Shown here one piece after another: positions 7,302 to 13,939 of a stretch of DNA of 14,385 nt (position 1 is the first letter of the stretch; each line of letters begins with the position of its first letter). The stretch spans positions 1 through 14,385 of the forward strand of contig CAZLDG010000033.1 in assembly GCA_964558405.1 (NCBI GenBank), given 5' to 3'. The DNA comes from Thioglobus_B sp964558405 (GTDB taxonomy: Bacteria; Pseudomonadota; Gammaproteobacteria; PS1; Pseudothioglobaceae). The translations under genes were made by a program, and so were the position numbers. A model generated the notes under the pieces. The model was given only the letters and a program-made list of their open reading frames with translations, had not been told where the DNA came from and ran no database searches.

Positions 7302-9950
7302 TTAGCGTGTCATTGGATTAGGCTTGTTACCATCAATACCATATTTTCTCATGGCCTTGGTCACACTGGCTTTGTCCATCACGCCTTCATCTACCAAAGC
7401 TTTGAGTGTTGAAACCACCACATAGCTGGCATCCACTTCAAAAAATTCTCTAAGCGCTGCACGCGAATCAGAGCGACCAAAACCATCGGTGCCCAATACC
7501 TCGTAACGTCCAGGAATATACTTGCGTACTTGCTCGGCATAATTGCGCATATAGTCAGTCGCAGCAATCACTGGACCTTTGGCATCTGCCAAACATTGAG
7601 TAATATATGGTACTTGAGCCTTATCCACACTAAAACGATTCTCACGATCAATGGCTTGCGCCTCACGTGTTAGTTCATTAAAACTGGTGACTGACCAGAT
7701 ATTAGATTTCACACCCCAATCATCAGCGAGCATTTGTGCAGCTTTCTCTACCTCTCTTAAGATGGTACCCGAACCCATGAGTTGCACTTCAAGCTCACCA
7801 TCACCAATGCTATCTAATTGATACATACCTTTAACAATGCCCTGCTCAGCACCTTTTGGCATTTGCGGATGCGCATAAATCTCATTCATGGTGGTAATGT
7901 AATAGAACACGTTTTCATTGAGTTCGTACATTCTATGCAAACCGCTTTGAATAATCACCGCCAACTCATAAGCATAGGTTGGATCATAAGTAATACAGTT
8001 TGGAATGGTATTGGCCACCACATGTGAATCACCATCTTGGTGTTGTAAGCCTTCACCATTAAGTGTGGTTCGACCCGCGGTACCACCAATTAAGAAGCCC
8101 TTGGCTTGCATATCACCCGCTGCCCAGGCTAAGTCACCCACGCGTTGGAAACCGAATTTCGAGTAATATACATAAAACGGAATCATGGTGGTATTGTGCG
8201 TGGCATAAGCAGTCGCTGCAGCAATCCAATCGGAAATTGCACCCGCTTCGTTAATACCTTCTTGCAGCACTTGACCCTTAATATCTTCCTTGTACCACAT
8301 CACCTTGTCATGATCCTCAGGCTGATACAACTGCCCTGAAGAAGAGTAAATACCGAGTTGTCTAAATAGACCTTCCATACCAAAAGTACGCGCCTCATCT
8401 GGCACAATTGGCACAATACGATCCTTAAGATTCTTATCACGTACCAACAAGGTAATGATGCGGTTAAGCGCCATGGTGGTTGACATTTCACGACCGCCAG
8501 TAGATTCTAACAGTGCACTAAATGCTTCTAAAGATGGCACATTAATCTCTTCCAGATCAAAAGATCTAACCGGCAAAGAACCACCGAGTTTTTGACGACG
8601 CTCACGTAGATACTGCATTTCTTCAGAGTCTTCTGCAGGTCGATACAGATTGAGTTCTTTTACATCCTTGTCGGTAACTGGCACATCAAAACGCTCGGCA
8701 AAATTCGCCACTTGCTTTAGACCCAACTTCTTTTGTGAGTGCGTGGCATTTTGACCTTCGCCAGCCTCACCCATGCCATAACCCTTCACTGTCTTCGCCA
8801 GAATCACCGTTGGCTGACCGGTATGCTCTTTCGCAGCTTTATAAGCTTGGAATACTTTAAACGGATCATGACCACCACGATCTAGACGATAGATATCGTC
8901 ATCGCTCATATGCTCAACCATCTTTAATAGCTCAGGATACTTGCCAAAGAAATGTTCACGTACATAGGCACCATCTTTAGCCTTATAGGCCTGATACTCA
9001 CCATCTACCACTTCTTCCATGCGTTTTTTCAACAATCCTTGGGTGTCCTTGGCAAATAGCTCGTCCCACTTGCTGCCCCAAATCACCTTAATTACATTCC
9101 AGCCTGCGCCACGGAATACACCTTCAAGCTCTTGAATGATCTTACCATTACCACGCACCGGTCCATCTAGACGTTGCAGGTTACAGTTAATCACAAAAAT
9201 TAGATTGTCGAGTTTCTCACGACCCGCCATGGAAATGGCACCCAGTGACTCTGGCTCATCAGTTTCACCATCGCCCAAATAAGCCCAAACTGTACGCTTG
9301 TCGGTTTGCTTAATCTCACGGTGATGCAAATACTTCATAAAGCGCGCCTGGTAAATCGCCATGATTGGACCCAGACCCATCGATACCGTTGGGAACTGCC
9401 AATAATCTGGCATTAGCCATGGGTGCGGATAAGAACTCAAACCGCCTTCGGTTGACTCTTGTCTAAATCTAAGCATTTGCGCTTCACTAATGCGCCCTTC
9501 TAAGTAACTACGCGCATAAATACCTGGGGCAATATGACCTTGGAAGAAGATTAAATCTGCACCTTGATCAGCATCAGGACCACGGTAGAAGTGGTTAAAA
9601 CCAACCTCGTATAAAGTCGCCGATGAAGCAAAAGAAGCAATATGTCCGCCCAACTCATACGGCAGCTGATTGGCTTTAACCACCATAACCATCGCATTCC
9701 AACGAATCATCGCAGAGATCTTCGCCTCAATGCTTTCGTTGATTTCAGTAGCGAGCTCTTTGTCTTTGGCAATAGAGTTTAAATAAGCAGTATTCACACC
9801 GGTAGGCAAGTCCATACCTTCCTGGTGTGCCATGTCGGCAAGTTGGTTTAGGATAAATTTGGCACGATCTTCACCCTCAATACGGGCAACCGATTTAAAA
9901 GCCTCCAGCCATTCTTGCGTTTCTATAGGATCGATATCTTGACCTGGCAT
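7302..9950 (-). CDS. aceE: Pyruvate dehydrogenase E1 component, homodimeric type
   Basis: Thiamine-diphosphate dependent E1 subunit of the pyruvate dehydrogenase complex; it decarboxylates pyruvate and acetylates the lipoyl groups of E2. At 882 residues it matches E. coli AceE (887). The thiamine diphosphate motif runs from GDGETDEPES (227-236) to NCNLQ (254-258); GGHIASFASS at 101-110 holds a conserved active-site histidine. The N-terminal arm (about 1-50) that docks to E2 is present. The ATG at 9948-9950 lacks a strong ribosome binding site, but the opening MPGQDIDPIETQEWLEAF is typical. No aceF or lpd lies within the window: a HopJ-family gene follows and an rseC-like gene precedes. A probable own promoter sits in the 53-base gap upstream. 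Confidence 0.97.
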   Translation of the reverse strand: MPGQDIDPIETQEWLEAFKSVARIEGEDRAKFILNQLADMAHQEGMDLPTGVNTAYLNSIAKDKELATEINESIEAKISAMIRWNAMVMVVKANQLPYELGGHIASFASSATLYEVGFNHFYRGPDADQGADLIFFQGHIAPGIYARSYLEGRISEAQMLRFRQESTEGGLSSYPHPWLMPDYWQFPTVSMGLGPIMAIYQARFMKYLHHREIKQTDKRTVWAYLGDGETDEPESLGAISMAGREKLDNLIFVINCNLQRLDGPVRGNGKIIQELEGVFRGAGWNVIKVIWGSKWDELFAKDTQGLLKKRMEEVVDGEYQAYKAKDGAYVREHFFGKYPELLKMVEHMSDDDIYRLDRGGHDPFKVFQAYKAAKEHTGQPTVILAKTVKGYGMGEAGEGQNATHSQKKLGLKQVANFAERFDVPVTDKDVKELNLYRPAEDSEEMQYLRERRQKLGGSLPVRSFDLEEINVPSLEAFSALLESTGGREMSTTMALNRIITLLVRDKNLKDRIVPIVPDEARTFGMEGLFRQLGIYSSSGQLYQPEDHDKVMWYKEDIKGQVLQEGINEAGAISDWIAAATAYATHNTTMIPFYVYYSKFGFQRVGDLAWAAGDMQAKGFLIGGTAGRTTLNGEGLQHQDGDSHVVANTIPNCITYDPTYAYELAVIIQSGLHRMYELNENVFYYITTMNEIYAHPQMPKGAEQGIVKGMYQLDSIGDGELEVQLMGSGTILREVEKAAQMLADDWGVKSNIWSVTSFNELTREAQAIDRENRFSVDKAQVPYITQCLADAKGPVIAATDYMRNYAEQVRKYIPGRYEVLGTDGFGRSDSRAALREFFEVDASYVVVSTLKALVDEGVMDKASVTKAMRKYGIDGNKPNPMTR

Positions 9951-9987
9951 AATTCGTTAAATTTTATATGATGAAAAAATTAAATCG

Positions 9988-9997
9988 ATTATACCCA
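9988..9997 (-). promoter_or_regulatory. Probable aceE promoter (-10 region)
   Basis: On the minus strand TGGGTATAAT occupies 9988-9997, with a perfect -10 hexamer at 9988-9993, in the gap between rseC and aceE. The leader would be about 30 bases. The -35 position (10011-10016, CGCGAT) is a poor match to consensus and falls inside the loop of an inverted repeat, so an activator or repressor may act here. The same ten bases precede pnp. Confidence 0.55.
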
Positions 9998-10001
9998 CGA
10001 A

Positions 10002-10029
10002 TGCTACTTTATCGCGTATTTAAGTAGCA
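10002..10029. repeat. 8-bp perfect inverted repeat over the aceE promoter and rseC end
   Basis: TGCTACTT (10002-10009) and AAGTAGCA (10022-10029) are exact reverse complements separated by 12 bases. The repeat overlaps the last codons and stop of rseC and is centred on the expected -35 position of the aceE promoter. It could be an operator for a dimeric regulator or a small stem-loop at the rseC message end; there is no T run after it to make it a classical terminator. Confidence 0.45.
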
Positions 10030-10381
10030 AAATTGTGCCTGAGAAAGCCAAAAATCCGCTGATAATTTGGCCTAACTCATTCATTAAAAACACATCTTTG
10101 GCGATGTAGGCGCCGACAAATAACATCAGAATTGGCAACATATAAAGCTGAAACGCACGCCAAAATAACTCTCTAGAGGAAATCTCCAACATCAATTGAT
10201 CGCCAATTTTTGTATTGGGAGTAAGTGGTTTTTCAATGATGGATAAGGATCCAAAGTATTTAGACAACACGCTGGTGCCACAGGCGCCACTGGCAGAACA
10301 AGAAGTGCACGCATCACCACTTTGGGTTTTTAACTTCATGCGATCATCATTGATCTCAATAACTTCAAATTGGGCTTTCAT
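10004..10381 (-). CDS. rseC: RseC/SoxR-reducing-system family membrane protein
   Basis: A 125-residue protein when started at the ATG at 10379-10381; the frame extends upstream to a TTG at 10439-10441, but that would overlap the divergent gene and adds an atypical leader, so I reject it. From the chosen start, Cys25, Cys28 and Cys34 lie in CTSCSASGACG, the cysteine signature of the RseC/MucC family, followed by two membrane helices at about 75-98 and 102-123. In E. coli RseC is encoded with sigma-E and also assists the Rsx system that reduces SoxR. Here neither rpoE nor rsx genes adjoin it; aceE follows 53 bases downstream. It is shorter than E. coli RseC (159 residues) at the C-terminus. The family call is good, but the specific role is uncertain. 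Confidence 0.85.
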   Translation of the reverse strand: MKAQFEVIEINDDRMKLKTQSGDACTSCSASGACGTSVLSKYFGSLSIIEKPLTPNTKIGDQLMLEISSRELFWRAFQLYMLPILMLFVGAYIAKDVFLMNELGQIISGFLAFSGTILLLKYAIK

Positions 10382-10393
10382 TGGGCTTAAAAT
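10364..10393 (+). promoter_or_regulatory. Possible promoter for the phosphohexomutase gene, with a 9-bp direct repeat
   Basis: TTCAAA at 10364-10369 and TAAAAT at 10388-10393, 18 bases apart, are each partial matches to the -35 and -10 consensus. The direct repeat ATTGGGCTT (10369-10377 and 10380-10388) lies between them with an 11-base period, about one helical turn, and covers the rseC start codon. This is the only available region for the divergent gene's promoter if rseC starts at 10381. Confidence 0.3.
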
Positions 10394-10422
10394 GGTTGTC
10401 TTTATCCTTATTTTAGCAACTA

Positions 10423-11796
10423 ATGAGCATTCCACAATCAATCTTTAAAGCTTATGATATTCGCGGCATTGTCCATGAGGACCTCAGTACAGAGAACGTC
10501 AGATTAATTGGTCGCGCCATTGGTAGCGAATCCATTGCCAAAGGCGAACGTGGTGTAGTGATTGGTCGAGATGGTCGTCTGAGTGGTCCTGAACTAATGG
10601 AAGCGCTTAAGGCTGGTCTTAAGGCCAGTGGTTGTCATGTGGTTGATATTGGCATGGTGCCCACACCATTGGTGTATTTTGCCACTTATAGCAAGGCGGC
10701 CACCTCAGGGGTGATGATTACCGGTTCGCACAATCCACCTGAGTACAATGGTTTTAAAATTATGATTGCTGGAGAAACCCTCTCAGGCGAGCGCATTCAG
10801 CAACTCTATCAACGCATTCAAAATCAAGACTTCAGCAGTGGACACGGCACCTCAACCCGTGTGGATATCGAACAGAATTATATCGACACCATCAAGGCTG
10901 ATATTAAGCTGGATAAACCTCTGCACATTGTGGTTGATGCAGGCAATGGTGTTGCGGGCAATATTGCACCCAAACTTTATGAACAATTAGGTGTTAAAGT
11001 CGATAAATTGTTCTGTCTGGTTGATGGCAATTTCCCTAACCACCACCCTGATCCTTCTAAGCCGAAAAACTTAGAAGATGTGATTGACGCCGTCAAACAA
11101 AGTGGTGCCGATATGGGCTTTGCCTTTGACGGTGATGGCGACCGCTTAGGTCTGATTGACAATCAAGGCACGGTGATTTGGGCCGATCGACAAATGATTC
11201 TCTATGCGCGCGATATTCTCTCTCGCAACACGGGCGGAAAAATCGTCTTTGATGTTAAGTGTTCATCCCTACTACCCAAAGACATTGAAGCACACGGTGG
11301 CGAGGCTATTATGTCACGCACTGGCCATAGTTTTATCAAGGCCAAACTTAAAGAAACCGGCGCATTATTGGGTGGTGAGATGAGTGGTCATATCTTCTTT
11401 AAAGAGCGCTGGTACGGGTTTGATGACGCCCTATATACCGGTGCACGCCTATTAGAGATTCTCTCGCAGACCGACAAGAGTTGTGCCGCAGTATTCTCTG
11501 AGCTGCCTGATAGTCTGAACACGCCTGAGATTAATATCCATTTTGATGAACAAGGTCAGCAGTTTGAAGCCATGGAAAAATTGGCTGATAATGTTAACTT
11601 TGAAGGCGCCAAAATTACCACCATTGATGGCGTGCGCGTTGATTATGAAAATGGCTGGGGTTTGGTGCGTCCTTCTAATACCACGCCTTGCTTAGTCTTG
11701 CGTTTTGAAGCAGACAATCAAGCTACCTTAGATGAGATTCAACAACAGTTTAAAACTTGGCTGGAGAGCAATCAAATTGCCACTGATGATTTTTAG
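10423..11796 (+). CDS. algC: Phosphomannomutase / phosphoglucomutase (AlgC/ManB type)
   Basis: Interconverts hexose 6-phosphates and 1-phosphates in the cytoplasm, supplying mannose-1-P or glucose-1-P for surface polysaccharides. At 457 residues it is close to Pseudomonas aeruginosa AlgC (463) and has all four domain signatures: the phosphoserine loop TGSHNPP with Ser102, the metal loop DGDGDR at 236-241, the sugar-binding GEMSGH at 318-323, and the phosphate-binding RPSNTTP at 416-422. The start FKAYDIRG at 8-15 is typical. No clear ribosome binding site precedes the ATG at 10423. It is divergent from rseC and convergent with mgtE, the stop codons being 3 bases apart. AlgC-type dual specificity is inferred from overall similarity; a strict phosphomannomutase is possible. 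Confidence 0.93.
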   Translation: MSIPQSIFKAYDIRGIVHEDLSTENVRLIGRAIGSESIAKGERGVVIGRDGRLSGPELMEALKAGLKASGCHVVDIGMVPTPLVYFATYSKAATSGVMITGSHNPPEYNGFKIMIAGETLSGERIQQLYQRIQNQDFSSGHGTSTRVDIEQNYIDTIKADIKLDKPLHIVVDAGNGVAGNIAPKLYEQLGVKVDKLFCLVDGNFPNHHPDPSKPKNLEDVIDAVKQSGADMGFAFDGDGDRLGLIDNQGTVIWADRQMILYARDILSRNTGGKIVFDVKCSSLLPKDIEAHGGEAIMSRTGHSFIKAKLKETGALLGGEMSGHIFFKERWYGFDDALYTGARLLEILSQTDKSCAAVFSELPDSLNTPEINIHFDEQGQQFEAMEKLADNVNFEGAKITTIDGVRVDYENGWGLVRPSNTTPCLVLRFEADNQATLDEIQQQFKTWLESNQIATDDF

Positions 11797-11799
11797 CCA

Positions 11800-13152
11800 C
11801 TAAATCATTAACGAGGCCAAGCCCAAAAAGGCCACAAAGCCAATCACATCAGTAATGGTAGTGAGAATCACCCCGCCTGCCAAAGCCGGATCGATTTTCA
11901 TGCGTGTCAATAGCGATGGTAATAGCGCGCCCGAGAAGGCGGCAAAAATCAAATTGGCAATCACTGCCAAGGCAATCACCACTGAAATCTTAATCTCTGC
12001 AAACCAAAGATAAGTCGCCAAACCAATTACCAAGGCCCAAAGCACGCCATTTAAAAAGCCAATGGCCACTTCTTTGTTCATCAGTACTTTGAGATTGGAG
12101 GCAGTCACCCTGCCAGTGGCAATACCACGGGTGGCCAAAATCAGTGTTTGCGTACCGGCAATACCACCCATTGAGGCCACTACTGGCATCAAAATTGCCA
12201 GGGCAATGGTATCTTTGAGTGTGGCTTCAAACAAACCAATAAAAAATACTGCAATAAAGGCAGTAATCAGGTTTACACCTAGCCAAATACTGCGACTCTT
12301 AGTAGATTGCACCACCGGGGCAAAAATATCATCCTCTTCATCTAGACCCGCCATCGACATCACCGAGTGTTCGGCTTCATCACGAATCACATCGACCACG
12401 TCGTCAATGGTAATACGACCAATCAGTTGATTATTTTCATCGGTCACCGGCGCTGAGATCAAATCTCGCTGTTCAAATAGGCTTGCTACTTCACTTTCTG
12501 GGGTTTCGGCCAGAATAGGACTGAGTCCGGTATTAATCAAGGGCTCAATACTTTGCTCTGGTTCGTTGGTCAGTAGTGTTGAGATATGGATAGCGCCTAG
12601 GTATTTGTATTGTCTGTCTACCACAAACACCTGGTCGGTATCAATAGGCATTTCCTTTAACAGGCGCAGATAACGAACCACTGTACGTACATTGACATCT
12701 GGACGTACAGTAATAATATCAATGTTCATCAGACCACCGGCCGAGTCCTCAGGATAAGCCAAGACTTGTTTGAGTCGACTACGGTGTTTGTGGTCTAAGG
12801 TCAATAGTAAGTTGTGCAGTGCTCCTTCAGGCAGGTTGGGCACAATGTCGGCCAAGTCATCGGTATCTAGGCCTTCGGTAGCTCGCACAATCGAGTCAAC
12901 ATCCATTTCTAAGAGTAGTTGCTCTTGTACGTCTTCGCTTAACTCTTTAAGGATCTCACCCTGGGTTTGTGAATCAATCCCACCCCAAAGCTGGGTTCTG
13001 TCCTTAGGGGTTAGTGCTTCTAATAGGCGTGCAACTTCACCTGGGTGTAATCCATCCAGTTGTGCAGCTGCCTCCTCATACAAAGATGCCTCCAAAGAAT
13101 TAATCAATCTTTGAAGGCAATCCTTAAAGGAAGTATTCTCAACTTCCGACAT
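11800..13152 (-). CDS. mgtE: Magnesium channel/transporter MgtE
   Basis: Inner-membrane Mg2+ channel gated by cytosolic Mg2+. Length (450 residues) equals Thermus thermophilus MgtE. Order: cytosolic superhelical N domain (about 10-130), two CBS domains (about 135-255, including YLGAIHISTLL and LIGRITIDDVVDVIRDEAEH-like segments), a connecting helix, then five membrane helices from about 285 to the end. The pore segment MPVVASMGGIAGTQT precedes helix 3, and Asp435 in TTITDVIGF corresponds to the Mg2+-binding pore aspartate (D432 in T. thermophilus). AAGGA before the ATG at 13150-13152 supports the start. It follows hpf by 43 bases on the same strand and probably shares its transcript. No room exists for a magnesium riboswitch in that gap. 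Confidence 0.95.
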   Translation of the reverse strand: MSEVENTSFKDCLQRLINSLEASLYEEAAAQLDGLHPGEVARLLEALTPKDRTQLWGGIDSQTQGEILKELSEDVQEQLLLEMDVDSIVRATEGLDTDDLADIVPNLPEGALHNLLLTLDHKHRSRLKQVLAYPEDSAGGLMNIDIITVRPDVNVRTVVRYLRLLKEMPIDTDQVFVVDRQYKYLGAIHISTLLTNEPEQSIEPLINTGLSPILAETPESEVASLFEQRDLISAPVTDENNQLIGRITIDDVVDVIRDEAEHSVMSMAGLDEEDDIFAPVVQSTKSRSIWLGVNLITAFIAVFFIGLFEATLKDTIALAILMPVVASMGGIAGTQTLILATRGIATGRVTASNLKVLMNKEVAIGFLNGVLWALVIGLATYLWFAEIKISVVIALAVIANLIFAAFSGALLPSLLTRMKIDPALAGGVILTTITDVIGFVAFLGLASLMI

Positions 13153-13171
13153 TAAATATCCTTTTTTATAA

Positions 13172-13189
13172 CCTAAGTCTTAGCTTAGG
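13172..13189. repeat. Small inverted repeat between hpf and mgtE
   Basis: CCTAAG (13172-13177) and CTTAGG (13184-13189) are reverse complements around a 6-base loop. On the minus strand this would be a weak hairpin just ahead of the mgtE ribosome binding site. It has no T run in the direction of transcription, so it is not a standard terminator; it might modulate mgtE translation or mark a processing site. Confidence 0.3.
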
Positions 13190-13195
13190 GAGATT

Positions 13196-13492
13196 CTAGT
13201 TTTTGCGATGATCGTTTAGCTTCTCTTTATGCTTTCTGATTTGTGCATCAAGTTTATTCACCAATTGGTCAATAGAAACATACATATCGCTGCTTTCAGC
13301 CTTTGCAAACAAGTCGGCACCACTCACATGAATCGTTGCTTCGGCTTTTTGCACATCTTTCTCAACTTCTAGAATCATATTCACATTAATTAAATGATCA
13401 AAATGATGCTTAATCTTTGCAAGTTTTTCTTGAGAATGTTGTCTGATTGCCTCAGTGATATCAAGATGATGACCAGAGATGTTTAGTTGCAT
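13196..13492 (-). CDS. hpf: Ribosome hibernation promoting factor (short HPF)
   Basis: A 98-residue protein of the HPF/YfiA family, the same size class as E. coli HPF (95 residues). It binds the 30S decoding region and promotes dimerisation of idle ribosomes into 100S particles. The opening MQLNISGHHLDITEAIRQ and the VEKDVQKAEATIHVSGADLFAKAE segment (about 43-66) match the family closely. The basic C-terminus (residues 86-98, rich in Lys, Arg and His) fits RNA binding, and the long-HPF C-terminal dimerisation domain is absent. AGGAG at 13498-13502 sets the ATG at 13490-13492. In many gammaproteobacteria hpf sits between rpoN and ptsN; here rpoN is not upstream and mgtE follows directly. Confidence 0.95.
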   Translation of the reverse strand: MQLNISGHHLDITEAIRQHSQEKLAKIKHHFDHLINVNMILEVEKDVQKAEATIHVSGADLFAKAESSDMYVSIDQLVNKLDAQIRKHKEKLNDHRKN

Positions 13493-13523
13493 ATTGGCTC
13501 CTTTATAGTTAGCAAAATTTACG

Positions 13524-13552
13524 ATTCTATTGTTGCATAAACTGATGGTCTA
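13524..13552 (-). promoter_or_regulatory. Possible sigma-70 promoter of hpf-mgtE
   Basis: On the minus strand TAGAAT at 13524-13529 (five of six to the -10 consensus) and TAGACC at 13547-13552 (four of six to the -35 consensus) are 17 bases apart, giving a leader of about 25 bases before the hpf start. The inverted repeat at 13558-13592 lies just upstream of this promoter. Confidence 0.45.
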
Positions 13553-13557
13553 TTGTA

Positions 13558-13592
13558 GGTTTTTTATCTAAATTTACCCAAAATAAAAAACC
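13558..13592. repeat. 10-bp perfect inverted repeat between divergent hpf and the 67-residue gene
   Basis: GGTTTTTTAT (13558-13567) and ATAAAAAACC (13583-13592) are exact reverse complements separated by 15 bases. The repeat sits just upstream of the hpf -35 and overlaps the -35 position of the opposite promoter, so one bound protein could control both genes. It is AT-rich, and chance formation from A and T runs is possible. Confidence 0.45.
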
Positions 13593-13613
13593 CCACAAAA
13601 TGCAAAAATTGTA

Positions 13614-13619
13614 TATAAT
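13614..13619 (+). promoter_or_regulatory. Probable -10 of the 67-residue gene
   Basis: A perfect TATAAT at 13614-13619 lies 35 bases before the ATG at 13655, giving a short leader that contains AGGAG at 13644-13648. No good -35 is visible at the usual distance: the position is a C-rich stretch at the edge of the inverted repeat, which suggests a need for an activator. Confidence 0.6.
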
Positions 13620-13654
13620 GAATGTCTTATTTAATCTACATTTAGGAGATAAAA

Positions 13655-13858
13655 ATGGACGGAGTTAGTCAAGAAGCAAACGCTTTAAGCGCGCAAAGAA
13701 TTGAATTGCAAAACACATTCAAAGATTACACAGCTAAGAATGGTTTTTCATACGAAGAGTGGATCAATCCACCAGCAGGCTCATTTTATGAGACTTACAA
13801 AAAGGACCTAGATGCAATCAACGAGCAAATCGCTCCTGAGCTGCAGTACCAATCTTAA
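13655..13858 (+). CDS. Uncharacterised 67-residue soluble protein
   Basis: I do not recognise a family. The frame is well supported: AGGAG at 13644-13648 six bases from the ATG, a perfect -10 element upstream and a strong terminator 22 bases after the stop, so it is a single-gene transcript. The protein has no signal peptide, membrane helix or cysteine. It appears to be two helices (about 3-25 and 43-60) joined by a conserved-looking turn FSYEEWINPPAGSFYE at 31-46, with near-balanced charge (about ten acidic and six basic residues). The expression signals suggest an abundant protein. It is divergent from hpf across 162 bases, so a shared response, for example to growth phase, is possible but not shown. 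Confidence 0.85.
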   Translation: MDGVSQEANALSAQRIELQNTFKDYTAKNGFSYEEWINPPAGSFYETYKKDLDAINEQIAPELQYQS

Positions 13859-13879
13859 TTATTTAACTTTGATTGGTTC

Positions 13880-13904
13880 AAAGGCCCCGTTTCGGGGCTT
13901 TTTT
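13880..13904 (+). terminator. Rho-independent terminator of the 67-residue gene
   Basis: Stem GCCCCG / CGGGGC (13884-13889 and 13893-13898) with a TTT loop, extended by a G-T and A-T pairs, and followed by six T. It isolates the small gene from argD, which starts 36 bases later. Confidence 0.92.
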
Positions 13905-13939
13905 GGTTTCTTGGACCCAATAAAAAATTAAAAAACATC

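Noticed and set aside
10382..10441. Upstream TTG start for the RseC-family protein (20 extra residues)
   Set aside because: It would overlap the start of the divergent phosphohexomutase gene and add a leader unlike the family; the ATG at 10379-10381 gives a normal N-terminus.
12062..12430. 122-codon plus-strand frame (and another at 12770-13114) inside mgtE
   Set aside because: Both are antisense to clear MgtE domains and give Ser/Thr/Ile-rich products without family features; shadows of mgtE.
13153..13195. Magnesium-sensing riboswitch before mgtE
   Set aside because: The gap is only 43 bases and holds just a 6-bp weak hairpin, far too small for an M-box; mgtE appears to share the hpf transcript.
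13911..13920. Small palindrome TTGGACCCAA before argD as an operator
   Set aside because: Four-base arms with a 2-base centre are expected by chance, and it does not resemble an ArgR site.
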